DNA of 64,000 nucleotides. Source: Ulota crispa (Eukaryota; Streptophyta; Bryopsida; Orthotrichales; Orthotrichaceae). Within the stretch, counting starts at the first letter, position 1, and every line of letters begins with the position of its first letter. Both the position numbers and the translations under genes were made by a program. Under the pieces are notes generated by a model that saw only the letters and a program-made list of their open reading frames with translations, did no database searches and was not told the DNA's origin. Where the stretch lies: positions 10,938,789 through 11,002,788 of the forward strand of contig OY987242.1 of the NCBI GenBank assembly GCA_963920765.1. The letters run 5' to 3'. Positions 35,714 through 47,376 of this stretch are shown in pieces.

Positions 35714-36000
35714 ATTCTCTTGGAGGGAGGGCAACCTTTACTAGTGCTACTGAATGTTATGTGCTAAAAAACTAGAAGTTAAAACCCTTTGTAACATAAT
35801 TATGCATTTTCTGAAACAAGTTTGGAGTTATCTCTTTTCTTTCACGTTTCCATTCCTCACTGAGATGGAAAGGAACTCCCTGTAAAGAAAAAGAAGAGAA
35901 ATGCAGGGCTCTTTGGGGTGAGAGGTACCGATAGCCCGGCATCCTCACCGTGGCATAAGCTTACCCCGGGCAACAAAATGGCGGTCCGTTCCCTTCGATA

Positions 36001-36102
36001 CCACGTGTCCCGTGCCACGTATTATGCCTCGTGTACAGTCCCGAATGGATTCCATGCCTAATCCGTCGGATGAACACATCATAATTTGGATGGAACACGT
36101 CA
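36001..36102. promoter_or_regulatory. ACGT-core cluster before the PDI gene
   Basis: CCACGTG (36001-36007, a G-box), CCACGT (36015-36020) and ACACGTCA (36095-36102) lie 240-340 bp before the ATG. ACGT cores are bZIP sites, and ER-stress elements of chaperone genes contain CCACG or TGACGTG. The fit to a full ERSE is not exact. Confidence 0.35.
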
Positions 36103-36339
36103 GAGCTGACCAGCGGAGGCTGCTCATTGGTGCTCACCTGCAGGAGCTGCAACGGGGGTAGATGAAAGTTTGGGGAGTGGCTATCCGGGTATACCCCAGT
36201 TCGGGCACCGGTGCACGCGCACGGCGGGGTCTCCTTCTCCGCCGAAGTGGACAGGTAACGGGTTGAAGAAACCTTGACAAACTGAAGAAGCTCGAGAGAG
36301 CAGAGACAGGCTCTCGCATTTTGAATCCGATCGTAACCA

Positions 36340-39300
36340 ATGGCGACACTGAGCCGCGCTACGCTTCTGGTGCTGCTCGGGACGTTGCTGCTGGTTGGAT
36401 CTGTAGGATTGGCTGCGGCGTCCGAGGCTAGTTTGGCGGATTTGGATTCGACGGAGAAAGAGCAGAATGTGCTGAGCCCCGACGAAGGCGGCGGCGACGA
36501 TGAGGATTTTGAGGAGCTTGAGGGATCTGGCGAACCCGTGGACGAGAAAGATGTTGTGGTCTTAGGCGCCAAAGATTTTTCTGGATTTGTGATGAGCAAT
36601 CAGTACGTGTTGGTGGAGTTTTACGCTCCCTGGTGCGGGCATTGCCAGTCGTTGACGCCGGAGTATGCCAGAGCCGCCACGGTGCTCAAGGAGGCCGGTG
36701 TACTGCTCGCCAAGGTGGACGCCGTCGAGCACCCCGCACTGGCGCAGGAGCATGGCGTGGAGGGATATCCGACATTGTACTTCTTCGTCGATGGTGAAAA
36801 ACGGCCTTACAGTGGAGGACGAACCAGGTCTGTAGACTGTCTTGCTGCCTTGCTCGAGAGCCGAGAGAGATTTTCAGTATTTGCATCTGAGAGAGTGGTT
36901 GCACTGTTGTGTTTTTTCAAAATGTTTTTACATGTTCGATGAATGACATGTTCTGTTTCATTCTGCAATCACTCTGCCCTCAGTTTTATAATTATTTGTC
37001 CTATTTCATACTTGTGTCTAATCGCTCCGTATTTGTTTAAAACCTATTAACAATTTAACATCAACTGAATTGGTGGGAATGGCCTGATTTGCGTAATTCA
37101 ATTGTGTTCCGAGAACTTAGGTTTTCCTTAAGCCACGTGATGCGAATGTTGTGCTTGAGCTGTTAGTATTTTTGATTATGTTTTCATTCTGAAGCAAATC
37201 CGCGTGGTAGCTGTTTAATTTTGTCAAGCTCTTATCCTGAGAGCAAGTTGTTCACGCAATTCTTTGCGTGGTGTTACGAGAACTTCTTCAAGCACTCATT
37301 AATTGTTTGAATTCATTGACTAATGTGTAATTTTTCATCGTAATGTTGCAGCAATGAGATTGTTAATTGGGTGAAGAAGAGGACTGGACCTGCCGTCCGC
37401 ATTATCAAGTCAGCTTCTGATGCGGACGCGTTGTTGGAGAGTGAGGGTCCAATCGCAATCGCCTATCTTCAAAGCGTTGAGGGTGCTGATGCCGATGAGT
37501 TTACTGCGGTTGCAAGGCTGGAGGATGGAGTTGATTTCTATATGACAGCAGATGGACATATTGCTAAGAAATTTGGTCTCAAGGAAGATGTCCCTGCTCT
37601 TGTGTTACTGAAGAAGCAGCATGAGAAGGTTGCTACTTTCGGTATGTGTTGTATTATCCCTAGGTTTGATCATGACAATTTCGTTTGCGTTGCGAGGGCT
37701 TTGTCCTTCTTTTAGTGATGAGTCGGTTGGATGTCTCATGGTGTATCTCAGTGAAATCTAAAGTTGGCGTAAATTGGTTTGTGCACAGGTGGATCGTTTG
37801 AGAAGAGGGTTATTGCTGATTTTATATCAGAGAACAAGCTTCCGCTTGTAATCCCATTCACTAGGGAAACCGCATCCGTTATATTTGAGGGTGATGTTAC
37901 CAAACAGGTAAGTTGGTTTCATTCTTGCATTTGCATGCGAAGATAGTAAGGGATCAACTCTATATTTCAGGATGTGTGTTTTCTACTGCTGAGTATACGT
38001 ATCGTTGCTAACATATTTTCTTCTCTTTTGGCAGCTGCTTTTATTTGCAGATCCTGTTGAGTTCGAAAAAATTCGTCCTAATTATGAACAAGTGGCCAAG
38101 TCTTTCAAGAAGAAGGTATGGCTTGTCACATTCCCTAATCAGTACTTGGCCTAGTATTTGGTCTCCCTTACCTGCATTCTGAACATTCTCATGCAACTCG
38201 ATGCCTGCAGATTGTTTTTGTTCTTATTGATCTTGAGGATGAGGAGATAGCTGGTCCCGTTCTGGAATTCTTTGCATTCGATAATGCGGAGACAAGGGTA
38301 TTTCTCAACACATCTACTTAATTGTGTATGCTAAATAGTCAGGTAGTTTCACTTTGGTAAAGCTCCTGTTTTTTAATTCCACGACCTTGTTGATCCGTTG
38401 GGGAAATTATGAATATTCTGTTGCATCAAAAGTTCATATATTTTAGGGGGTTCTCAAGTGTTTTCTACCAAATCTCAACAAAGATGTTTTCTACGTTGAA
38501 TTTTGACACTGATGTTTTCTCTGGATTTACAGCTCATGGGATTCGTTTCCGAGGGATCCTCTGCCAAGTACTTGTATGATGGAGACTTTAGTGTGGAGTC
38601 ACTTAAGGTAAGCTATCAATGAGAAATCTTGTATTCCTGTTCTTCTACTTTGAAATTTGTTTAATGTCCCCCGATTTGAATATTTTGAATCATATCAACG
38701 GATGTCTCCATATATGAAATTATTTTATGTGTATGTTAAAGTGTATACAAGAGTAGAAGGCATCATCTAACATCGTTTCATCCATTGCTGCAGCAATTCT
38801 CAGAGAAGTTTTTGGCTGGAAATCTTACTCCATTCCGGAAGTCGCAGAGCGTACCTGAGGAGGTAGGACTGATGTACTCTTGAGGGTGTTTTTATCGAGT
38901 GTCCTTTTAATTTTTTTGAGGACGATTATTCCAGTTTTATGTGAAGTTTTATCTTCATATGCTTTGTGTTCTCTTCTTTTAATTGGACAGGATGAATCTA
39001 ATATTTGGCTCCTTGGTGACTGCAGAACAACGGACCTGTGAAAGTTGTCGTAGCATCATCTTATGATGAAATTGTTCTCGATAAATCCAAGGATGTCATT
39101 TTGGAGGTACCAGTTTAATCTGAAAACACCTCTTTGGTTGGTTGCCCCAATAGTGATATTTCATCTAAGGAATGTATCTCAGAATTAAGTCCTATATCGA
39201 GTGATAGAATAGCGTACTATTGCATCAACGTACAACTATTTCCTCTCTTGTTAACTCTTCACCTCTACAGGTCTATGCCCCGTGGTGTGGTCACTGCCAA

Positions 39301-40034
39301 TCTCTTGAGCCTGAGTACAACAAGCTAGGGGAAGCTTTGAAAAACATCAGCTCGATTGTGATTGCGAAGATGGATGGCACCAAGAATGAGCACGAAAACC
39401 TCAATGTAAGCTCTGCTTTACATCCTGCCGTTGCTCCTCAACCAGCAACTTCTTGTATGAATGGTGAAATACATGAGGGCATACTAGAGTCTTTTATACG
39501 TTTTTCCATCCACTATCTTGTTGATCTGACATGCATCTCATTTGGACAATGTCCTTGTAGATTGAAGGGTACCCTACTATTCTTTTCTATCCAGCAGGAG
39601 ACAAGAGCGCTGAGCCAGTAAGTGTTTGTTCTAATAAGCTCCTATTTTGGATACGTTCTGCTGGAAATATTTCCAGTCGTAAGAGAAGCTCGTTTTGTTT
39701 TGAGGTGGCATCATGATCGTTACACTCATGTCTGTAACCATGATTATTGTTAATTTGGTTTATCTCTTTTCAGTCGTGATTAAATCAACCTTTTGACCAA
39801 ATGTTTCAGACTCCTCTTGACACGGTGAGGTCAGCGCATGGCTTCATTAAGTTTCTGAAGTCTCGTGCTACCATTCCATTTGAAGCGCCTGATGTCCCAG
39901 AGCCTGAGCCCGAGCTCGAGCCCGAGACTGAGTTGGAAGGCGAAGGTCATCCGGAGGTGGAAGGTGAGGAATCAGATTTCGAGGAGGACGAACCTGAACA
40001 AGTGGAAGAGGAGGGCCTGAAGGATGAGCTTTAG
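36340..40034 (+). CDS. protein disulfide isomerase-like (PDIL1-3/1-4 type), 11 exons, 568 aa
   Basis: ER-lumen oxidoreductase that forms and reshuffles disulfides. Exons: 36340-36827, 37352-37641, 37789-37907, 38035-38115, 38211-38297, 38533-38607, 38794-38862, 39026-39106, 39271-39405, 39561-39617, 39810-40034 (stop TAG). All are GT-AG with matching phases. Signal peptide 1 to about 27 (LLVLLGTLLLVGSVGLAAA), acidic stretch about 49-70, domain a with YAPWCGHC (cysteines 99 and 102) and cis-Pro 144, domains b and b', domain a' with YAPWCGHC (cysteines 436 and 439) and cis-Pro 480, then an acidic tail with PEPEPELEPE and the ER-retrieval end LKDEL. Both active sites are intact and length fits Arabidopsis PDIL1-3/1-4 (about 580-600 aa). 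The acidic N-terminal stretch points to this subgroup rather than PDIL1-1/1-2. GC-rich coding sequence in AT-rich surroundings. Confidence 0.95.
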
Positions 40035-40579
40035 AGTTTCCTGAACCCAAGGAGACGTCCAGTAGTGAGTAGGCTAACTCTTGAGAGTTGTGTTAGTTCA
40101 GAACTAGAAATTAACTATGCCATGTTTTCCATAGCTTCTGCCTGTTGAATATTTTCTTTCTGGCTATTTGATTTGCCGCATCAAAATGCGGATATACCCG
40201 CATGATAATATATGCTCATATGAGCAATCTTTTTCAAATTGCAAGATTCGAGAGTTAGCATGAAGCTTCCAAAGAGCATTTGTGTTTGTTCCAATATGAG
40301 TTGCTCTGATCTTTCAGTTGTTTCTGGTGTTGATTGTGATAAGTTTCCTTGTTCGTTTAAGATTGAAGCAGTCAGGTCCCAGTCCCCGTTTGGCAGATGT
40401 GGAACCAAGCTGACTTAAGAAAAAACGCACTCATAGCAAGGAATAAGCGCCAGAAGGGAACTATGTCAATTTGAACGTTTTTTTTGTCGGTCAGTTGAAA
40501 GACAAATTTCTGTCAATTTGGACAGATCTAGTCAATTTGGATGTGTCAATGTAGATAATTTTTGAAAGGGGATTGATAA
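40035..40579. other. 3' flank of the PDI gene
   Basis: Probable 3' untranslated region and spacer; no further gene recognised. Confidence 0.45.
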
Positions 40580-40588
40580 TTTTTGAAA

Positions 40589-41002
40589 GGGGATTGATAT
40601 GTCTACCACACCCTTTCAACTATTCTATCACACCCCGGGGTAAATTTTAGGTTTTTACCATCATGTACTTGAATTTGAGAATTTGGAATTCAGATTTGGA
40701 CTTAGAGATTGTGGTTTAGTCTAGAATCATAAAAAGGTTCTGATTGAACAACATCCAATGAAAAAGCTTATTTTTTTTATAAACAAAAGTAAAAGTAATA
40801 CTTTTTCCCCAAGCTAAGCTTTTTCATTGGGTGTTGTTCAATTACAACCTTTTTTTTTTTATGGTTCTAGACTAAATCAAGGTCTCTAAGTCCAAATTTG
40901 AATTCCAAATTCTCAAATTCAACTATTTGATGGTAGAAATCTAAAATTTACCCTTGGTTGTGGTAGAATAGTTGAAAGGGTGTGGTAGACATATCAATCC
41001 CC
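40589..41002. mobile_element. F3: long-hairpin MITE, Mutator-like
   Basis: 414 bp with ends GGGGATTGATATGTCTACCA and its inverse. Flanked by a perfect 9-bp duplication TTTTTGAAA (40580-40588 and 41003-41011). The core matches F2 closely (GAATTCAGATTTGGACTTAG). The left flank also repeats TTTGAAAGGGGATTGATA once at 40561. Confidence 0.88.
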
Positions 41003-41083
41003 TTTTTGAAATACCTTAAAGAATTCCAAAGCGTACTATATAGTACTCAAAAGTAATGTTACATAATCCTCTTTTTGCCATTC

Positions 41084-41343
41084 AACACCATATTAGGTAA
41101 ATTGGGAAAAGGGGGGGGGGGTCCTAATTTGTACGTCACCTACATCTAGAGAAGTCACCCAAAACTAGATTTGAAGGTATTAGATTCAATTTGCGCCACT
41201 AAGATTTTTTCCCTTGCAAATTCCTCCTTTCATGTGAGGGCATGTGTACAAAAAAAAATGCTGAGTTTAATTGTAGGTGATCATGTACAACCTGCAGAAG
41301 TCCCAAAATATACCATTTTTCCCACTTTACCTAATATGGTGTT
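41084..41343. mobile_element. V2: V-family MITE
   Basis: 260 bp. Left AACACCATATTAGGTAAATT and right its inverse. Interior matches V1 (GTCACC, ACATGAGAGGAGAAATTTGC-like block in inverse sense). A G10 run sits at about 41110. Confidence 0.8.
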
Positions 41344-41865
41344 ATTCCAAATAAGTTTATATAAAAAAAATATAAATGACATCTTAATCTCATATTGTTG
41401 GTGTATGATTCTCATGCAATCCTAATCAACCATACCAAGTTTTGGTTACCAAAACCAAACTTCTATTTTTGATAAATTGTTTTGTATTAAAATCATGATT
41501 TTACAAGAAAGTTGATTAAAAAACAGTGGTGATGAATTTTTGAGATTTGATTGCATGAATATATAAGAGACATCCATAAGTACATCTTTCCTTCTAACAA
41601 ACATCTTCACATCTTTAAAATGTTCAAATTTCTTTCTTTCTCTAATACTACAAAATTTATTCGATTCACTTTTTATCCTTATATTTATTAGACGCAGCCT
41701 CACCTCCTCAAAATAACTACTTGGAGATGCCAAAATAACAACCAAACATAACGTTGCAGAGTGTCATTTTAAACAGTCACATTAAATAGTTATGAGTGTA
41801 AACATGTCCTTATTTTGTTATATGTCATGCAGTATTCACCTAATTCTAGATAGTCTAAAATTCAA
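41344..41865. other. intergenic, nothing recognised
   Basis: AT-rich spacer without recognised gene. Confidence 0.4.
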
Positions 41866-41873
41866 AAACAAAA

Positions 41874-42260
41874 GGGAATGATTTGGGAGACACCCCTAGT
41901 TGCTACGTGGACACCCCTATAGCCCAACATATTAAATTTGAGATTATTACCATGTTGAAATATGAAATAAAATTTAAACAATGATTTAGCACACATTTGC
42001 GTATATACAATAAATATGTCTCATGTGTGATATATGGTCAAGAGTTAAATTTATAAATGACAAAAGCAACTAGTTTGACTCTCGACCAAGTCACACGTGA
42101 GACATATATATTGTATGTACGCAACGCTTGTAGACGCAAATGTGTGCTAAGATATGGTTTTGATTTTGTTTCATATTTCAATGTAATAAGAATCTCAAAT
42201 TTAATAGGTTGGGCTATAGGGGTGTCCACGTAGCAACTGGAGTGTCCCCTAGTCATTCCC
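41874..42260. mobile_element. W1: long-hairpin MITE, uninterrupted copy
   Basis: 387 bp. Left end GGGAATGATTTGGGAGACAC; right end GGGAATGACTAGGGGACACT on the other strand; the halves are inverse copies. Flanked by AAACAAAA on both sides (41866-41873, 42261-42268). Sister of W2, which carries T9 at the position equivalent to 42160-42163. Confidence 0.85.
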
Positions 42261-42527
42261 AAACAAAACCCATGCCATAAGGCAAAGAGGAATCAAAATG
42301 TTTTATCCATCTTGAGGCCCTATAAATTGCATGAAAATATTACTTAACAATGGGCATCCCATGCTTGGAAAGGTTAGTTCATAAAAAGAGCTGCACCACA
42401 TCATTCATCAAAATATCCCATATGACCATGGACTCCTTAAAGTCCAAATTTACCTTCATAGTCGAGAGTTAATTAATTAAATATGGTTTTTATCTAGATT
42501 TTTGAAGGTAGTAACTAGTAACTGATG

Positions 42528-42671
42528 TTCAAGGGGCGGGGAGTTTGTGGGATGTAGTGCATGTGCGAATTGCTGGGGTTGTACAAGGCATATTGGAAGC
42601 AGCAACTTCGATGGCACTCAGGCCCCATGCAACTCTTTCGCCTCAGCATCTCCGACATCCTTAATGCCAAG
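42528..42671 (+). pseudogene. fragment of a cellulose-synthase-like C (CSLC) gene
   Basis: The plus strand reads [14 protein letters not shown] then [19 protein letters not shown], matching the CSLC block around [16 protein letters not shown] of xyloglucan-backbone glucan synthases in Golgi membranes. Upstream in the same frame, FKGRGVCGM is followed by an in-frame stop at 42555-42557. The catalytic D and QxxRW regions around it are otherwise missing (RW itself is kept). No flanking exons were found, so this is a dead scrap left by a partial duplication or captured by a mobile element. Confidence 0.75.
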
Positions 42672-43264
42672 GTGCTTGCCTCCTCCCAAAATCTCTCCTT
42701 TGCAACTTTTCAAAGAGCCTTGCAGCCACTTTACTTTGTAAGGGAGACATTGCTTTCATTGGGAGATCTCTTTAGAATTGACAAGAGTCAAACTCTCTTG
42801 GTATCAATATCAATGTTCCTCATCATATGTGAGTTTTTTAAGGAAAGTTTGTTAACCATTAGACATTTTCATTCCATTCAAAGATGAGTGGCTCTAGTCA
42901 TTTAGCCCAGGCATGCTTACATCTAAGTTGCAAATAAAGGCCAAGCAAGTTTATCAAAGTTGTGTTAGACGAGTTGCATCTTGTTGATAATATGGATTAG
43001 GATTGAATGGTCAAGTGGCTTAGGATTGAGGGCCAATCTTATGTTAGAGCCCAATTGTTGGTTCAATTTAAAAAGCACCTAGTTGAACCAACAGAACTGT
43101 TTCAAACCTAGGATTGGGTCATCCAACCCAAGGCTTTATAGTGAAGTTGGTCCAGTTTGTTTTGTTGCTATCATGGCCGCTTATATAGAAATTTGTTTTA
43201 AATGCCCCAATGGATGATGAACTGGACCAACTTCAAATTGGGGCGAAGCCAAGAATATGATGAG

Positions 43265-43490
43265 GAGCGGTGTTATCGTTGAAGACCCTCTCTCTTTTTC
43301 TTTTTCTTTTTCTGAGCTAAGGCGACTAAAACAAGCCCTTGGAGAAAAAGATCTCAACAAACTTGTGTTGGATTCTGCCGTGTTGTATCGATTTTGGAGG
43401 TTTTATCAGAAGCTACGGGGCTGATTGTTGGAGCTGCTGGAAGGTTGACAAGTGTAACTTTGAAGTGGATCAAGAGGTATGGGATTTCTT
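43265..43490 (+). other. coding-like patch, unassigned
   Basis: One frame reads ELRRLKQALGEKDLNKLV up to a stop at 43422. An overlapping frame reads LSEATGLIVGAAGRLTSV up to a stop at 43488. GC is above the surroundings, so this may be a pseudogene piece. A TTTTTC microsatellite (about 43297-43321) lies within the first frame. No family recognised. Confidence 0.25.
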
Positions 43491-44044
43491 GAGTTTGAGG
43501 ACAACGAGGCATGGAATGTGAATTGAGCAAGAGAGTGATTCTAGCAGAAATGTGAAAATACCGACTACTAAGTAACTCATTTTCAAGTATTTTGGTTACC
43601 ATTGAGATTCAGATGCCTTCAATCCTTGATTTAGTGAAATGTACTAAAAAATTTGATGTAAATGAATCTGTGGCTTTTTTCTTTGATTACCAAGTGGTAC
43701 TTGTCTCCTGCAATAACGATTGTAGTGTGTAGTCGTAACGTTTATTTTCTAAAGGGATCCTATGGATAATCGTAAATTTCTTTTGCAGAAAGGGGACATT
43801 TTTTGTGTTGTGTTTTTAGTGTTTGAGCGGGGGGTAATCTTTCAAAAGTTTAAAGAATGGGAACTGCAGAAGTGTTTAGTCGTTTAGTGTTTTATTAAGT
43901 TTGTGGCTGGGTAATCGCAAAATAGGACATAATTAGAAGGACCAATGTGATTAAGTAGATGACTACAAGTAGCTTGATTTGTAATTCACCTTTTGTCTTG
44001 TCCACAAGTCTATATTTCTATTGCACATATTGTTGGAGTTTTAT

Positions 44045-44152
44045 CACTACAAGGAAATCATGGTCTTTTTGACAAAAAAATGTGACCTAATTTATAGTAA
44101 CTATAAATTAGGTCACATTTTTTTGTCAAAAGGACCATGGTTTCCCATAGTG
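44045..44152. mobile_element. C3: CACTA-type mini-element, hairpin
   Basis: 108 bp palindrome, left CACTACAAGGAAATCATGG, right CACTATGGGAAACCATGG on the other strand. 3-bp duplication TAT (44042-44044, 44153-44155). Confidence 0.88.
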
Positions 44153-44155
44153 TAT

Positions 44156-44511
44156 ATCTTACAAGTCTCCATTTTAAGTCATCACTATGATTCAAGATAA
44201 GATATAAGTTTAGAGATTGTTTTGATAACTCATTAACATTGATACTTAGTTTGCATGTTTCAATGAATTTGAGGTGAAGGCATGATTGTTGTCATGTTGG
44301 AGGATGAATTGAAGGAATCCTCTTCAAACCTGTTATTTAATGAGTTTAGTGAATGATTGTCAGAGTATACTATTCATAATAATTTTAGTCTACTAACACT
44401 CATGCCCAATTGTTGTAAAGTAAGGCACTAGCAAATTATGGAATACTTTAGTTGTTTTGTTTCTTGAAAAAAAATTTCTATTAACATTTTATGGTGTTTT
44501 ACAGGTTTTTT
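44156..44511. other. intergenic, nothing recognised
   Basis: AT-rich spacer between C3 and W2. Confidence 0.4.
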
Positions 44512-46611
44512 AGGAATGACTAGGGGAACACCTCCCAATTGCTACGTGGACACCTCCTATAGCCCAATCTATTAGGTTTGAGATTATTATTACGTTGAAA
44601 TATGAAATAAAATCAAAACAATATTTTAACGCGTATTTGCGTTTACAAGCGTTGCGAACATATAACAAATATGTCTCATTTGTGACATGGTCAAAGAGTT
44701 AAACTAGTGGCTCGATTCATTTATAAGTTTAACTCTTGACCACATCACAAATAAGACAAATTTGTTGTATATTTGCAACGGTTGTAAACACAAATGTGTG
44801 CTAAAATATTGTGTTAACCTCTAAAGGCCCAAGTGCATGTTCAACAATCACTTGTGAACTTGGGTAGGGTGGTATGAACTCAATTTATAATGGATGCTCT
44901 CAAAAAATTGACTCATGTAGATTTTATCATCCTTGCCTTATTACAAAAAAATAATCTCAAATCTAATGATTAAAATTTAGATATCCTGCCTAAAATTATT
45001 TGGGCAGCTTGGGCAGCATAAATTTGGTCCATGCAGAAGCTTAACAAAGGCTGGAAATGTGGACAAGACCTACAAGGGTTCCCAGTTGGCCACCGCGGGG
45101 CTGCTAGGTGCTCATGGCCATGGAGTGAGTTGTCTAGTTAATTCCATTAACAAACAAGACCTCAGATTGCTAACTAGTTAAGTTATCTTCTCCTTTTTGG
45201 GGCTCATTAGCTCAACACATAATCTTAACTATTATTTTTGTATCTCTAAAGTCTCACACTTTGAGATTAGTTTTGACTTTTAATTGGTTTGGTTATTAGT
45301 TCATAAAAAGAGACATATGTCTCTCTTTTTCTAAACTTATTTTATAATAACTAATTTTTAAATAAAAAAATACGAATAAATATGGGATTTGGTGTTTGGA
45401 GCTTAGGCTCCAATTTTTTTTTATTAGTTTGTGAGTTTCCTCAAGTGGTTTTTTTGTAAATTTGAAGTTAGTTGTGATTCTTCTCAATAAATCAAAACAC
45501 TCCTAGAAATTAAAAAATTGTAAGTTGAAGGTCATAAATAAAGATAAAAAAAGTCTCATGCTCAAAGTCAAGCCCCACATTCTCATAAGCACATACTAGA
45601 CACACCTACTACACTCTTTCATTCAATGACACACAACTAATTTTCGTTTTCAAGAGGGTTCACTATAAGCTCATAAACAAAACTCAATGCAAGATGAAAT
45701 CCATGGATAGAAGCAATAAGGTCCAAGTCCTAAAAAACAATCATCAAGTAATTTTGATAAGTATGAGGTTGTATTTTCCATTGAAAACCTCAAGTGACTT
45801 GCAGAGTATGATTTTTGGTTCACATATTAGAAGTAGAAGCCATTTTTGAATTGGTGACATGCATTCACTTAGTAGAAATCATGAAAATAGTGGATACCAA
45901 GGAAGGAGAAATAATTGAAATGTATGCATAGATTGTTTTTTTACCATAAAAAAAACTAATTTTTTACCATGAAAAAACTAATTTTTGTAGAAGGCAATTG
46001 TATCAATATTTTCAGTGTTTAGATTTTCAAAAAACAAAAAGCTCCATGCACAAGAAATTATTCTAAACTCCCTAGAGTATGGCCAAGTTTTTAGACCTCA
46101 TTGTATTGCAGAGCAATTTAGAGTAAGCTAGATTCATAGTTTGCTTTTGAAAATTTTCATGAGTGTACTTGGCAAGACTTCAATGCCAATGAAAAAAAAC
46201 TTTAACTCATGTTGACCAAAAAATTTACTACAAAGAGATCCGAAGTGTATTGACTTTGTCGGGCAAGGTCAATTTTTTTTTATTTTATTTTATTTTATTT
46301 ATATTTAAATTATGAATGCAATAATCATTCAATCCATGTGGTGATATGAGCTGAAATTTTTGCATGCATTGCATAAATATTTCACTACAATTTTGTATGG
46401 TTGAAATATCAGAAATAGGTTTCAATTTCTATTTTTCCTCAATATATCAAAAAAAACATAAATTTTGGCAGTTTTTTTGTGAAAACACTCCTTGGGCCTT
46501 TAGGGATTAATTTTATTTCATATTTAAATGTAATAATAATCTCAATTTGAATAGGTTGGGCTCTAGGAGGTGTCCACGTAGCAATTGGAGGGTGTCCCCC
46601 TAGTCATTCCC
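44512..46611. mobile_element. W2: long-hairpin MITE interrupted by T9
   Basis: Outer parts 44512-44817 and 46507-46611 align with W1 (41874-42260): GCTACGTGGACACC and ATAGCCCAA near the left, GGTGTCCACGTAGCAA near the right. T9 splits the right half. The target duplication is unclear in T-rich flanks. Confidence 0.8.
44818..46506. mobile_element. T9: TTAA-flanked element inserted in W2
   Basis: 1689 bp. Left CCTCTAAAGGCCCAAG after TTAA (44814-44817); right TCCCTAAAGGCCCAAG on the other strand, before TTAA (46507-46510). W1 has a single TTGA at the matching place, so the insertion added the element plus one TTAA. Same family as T3 and T13. Carries a GC-rich patch at about 45040-45125 and a TTTTA microsatellite at about 46267-46300. 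Confidence 0.9.
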
Positions 46612-47332
46612 CCCTTTTTTTTTAATGCAAAATATTGAGTTATGATTCACGCCATTTATACTTCTAAATTTTAAAAAAATTCCCAAAAATTGTTACGCAT
46701 GTGCATTTTCATTGAATGTGGAACACAATTCATCATCTACCAATGATTATACTTCAATGGATGACATAATAAGAAATTGCATGACAACAACAACATAGAA
46801 AAAGACCTATTATCAATAGGTAATGACACTTGGTCAATAATTTTTGACAAAAGAATTTCCAAAAACAAGTTTATGGATTGCTTAATTAAATGGTATAAAA
46901 TGGTTCCATCAAAATTTTAAAAATTGAAATAATAAATATACTATTAGAAAATAAAAAGAAATAAATAGATAGACTTATTAACAAATTGTTTATTTTATTT
47001 TATTTTTCTTCAAAATCATTTTCTACTTTAGGAAATAATATTTGCTTTCTATACTTCTGTTTCCCAAAGTGTATTTTTTGACAATTCATAGATATTTATA
47101 GCTTCTACTAGCATGTTTTTTTTTCTTATAAACATGATATTTGATCAATATGTAGTTATGCGGCTATTTATGGAGTGTTAAATGTTGTAATTTGCGATAG
47201 ATTCAAGCGTCTAACAATTGGTATCTTGTATTTTTCAAAACAAGTATGCCACATTTGGATGCTTTTTCTGCATACATTTTTTTGAAAGGTATATTTTATG
47301 TTATAATTTAGCATTTCAATCAATGAATATGG

Positions 47333-47376
<44 letters not shown>

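Noticed and set aside
35961..36599. 212-aa minus-strand frame
   Set aside because: Runs through the PDI promoter and first exon in antisense; no family features.
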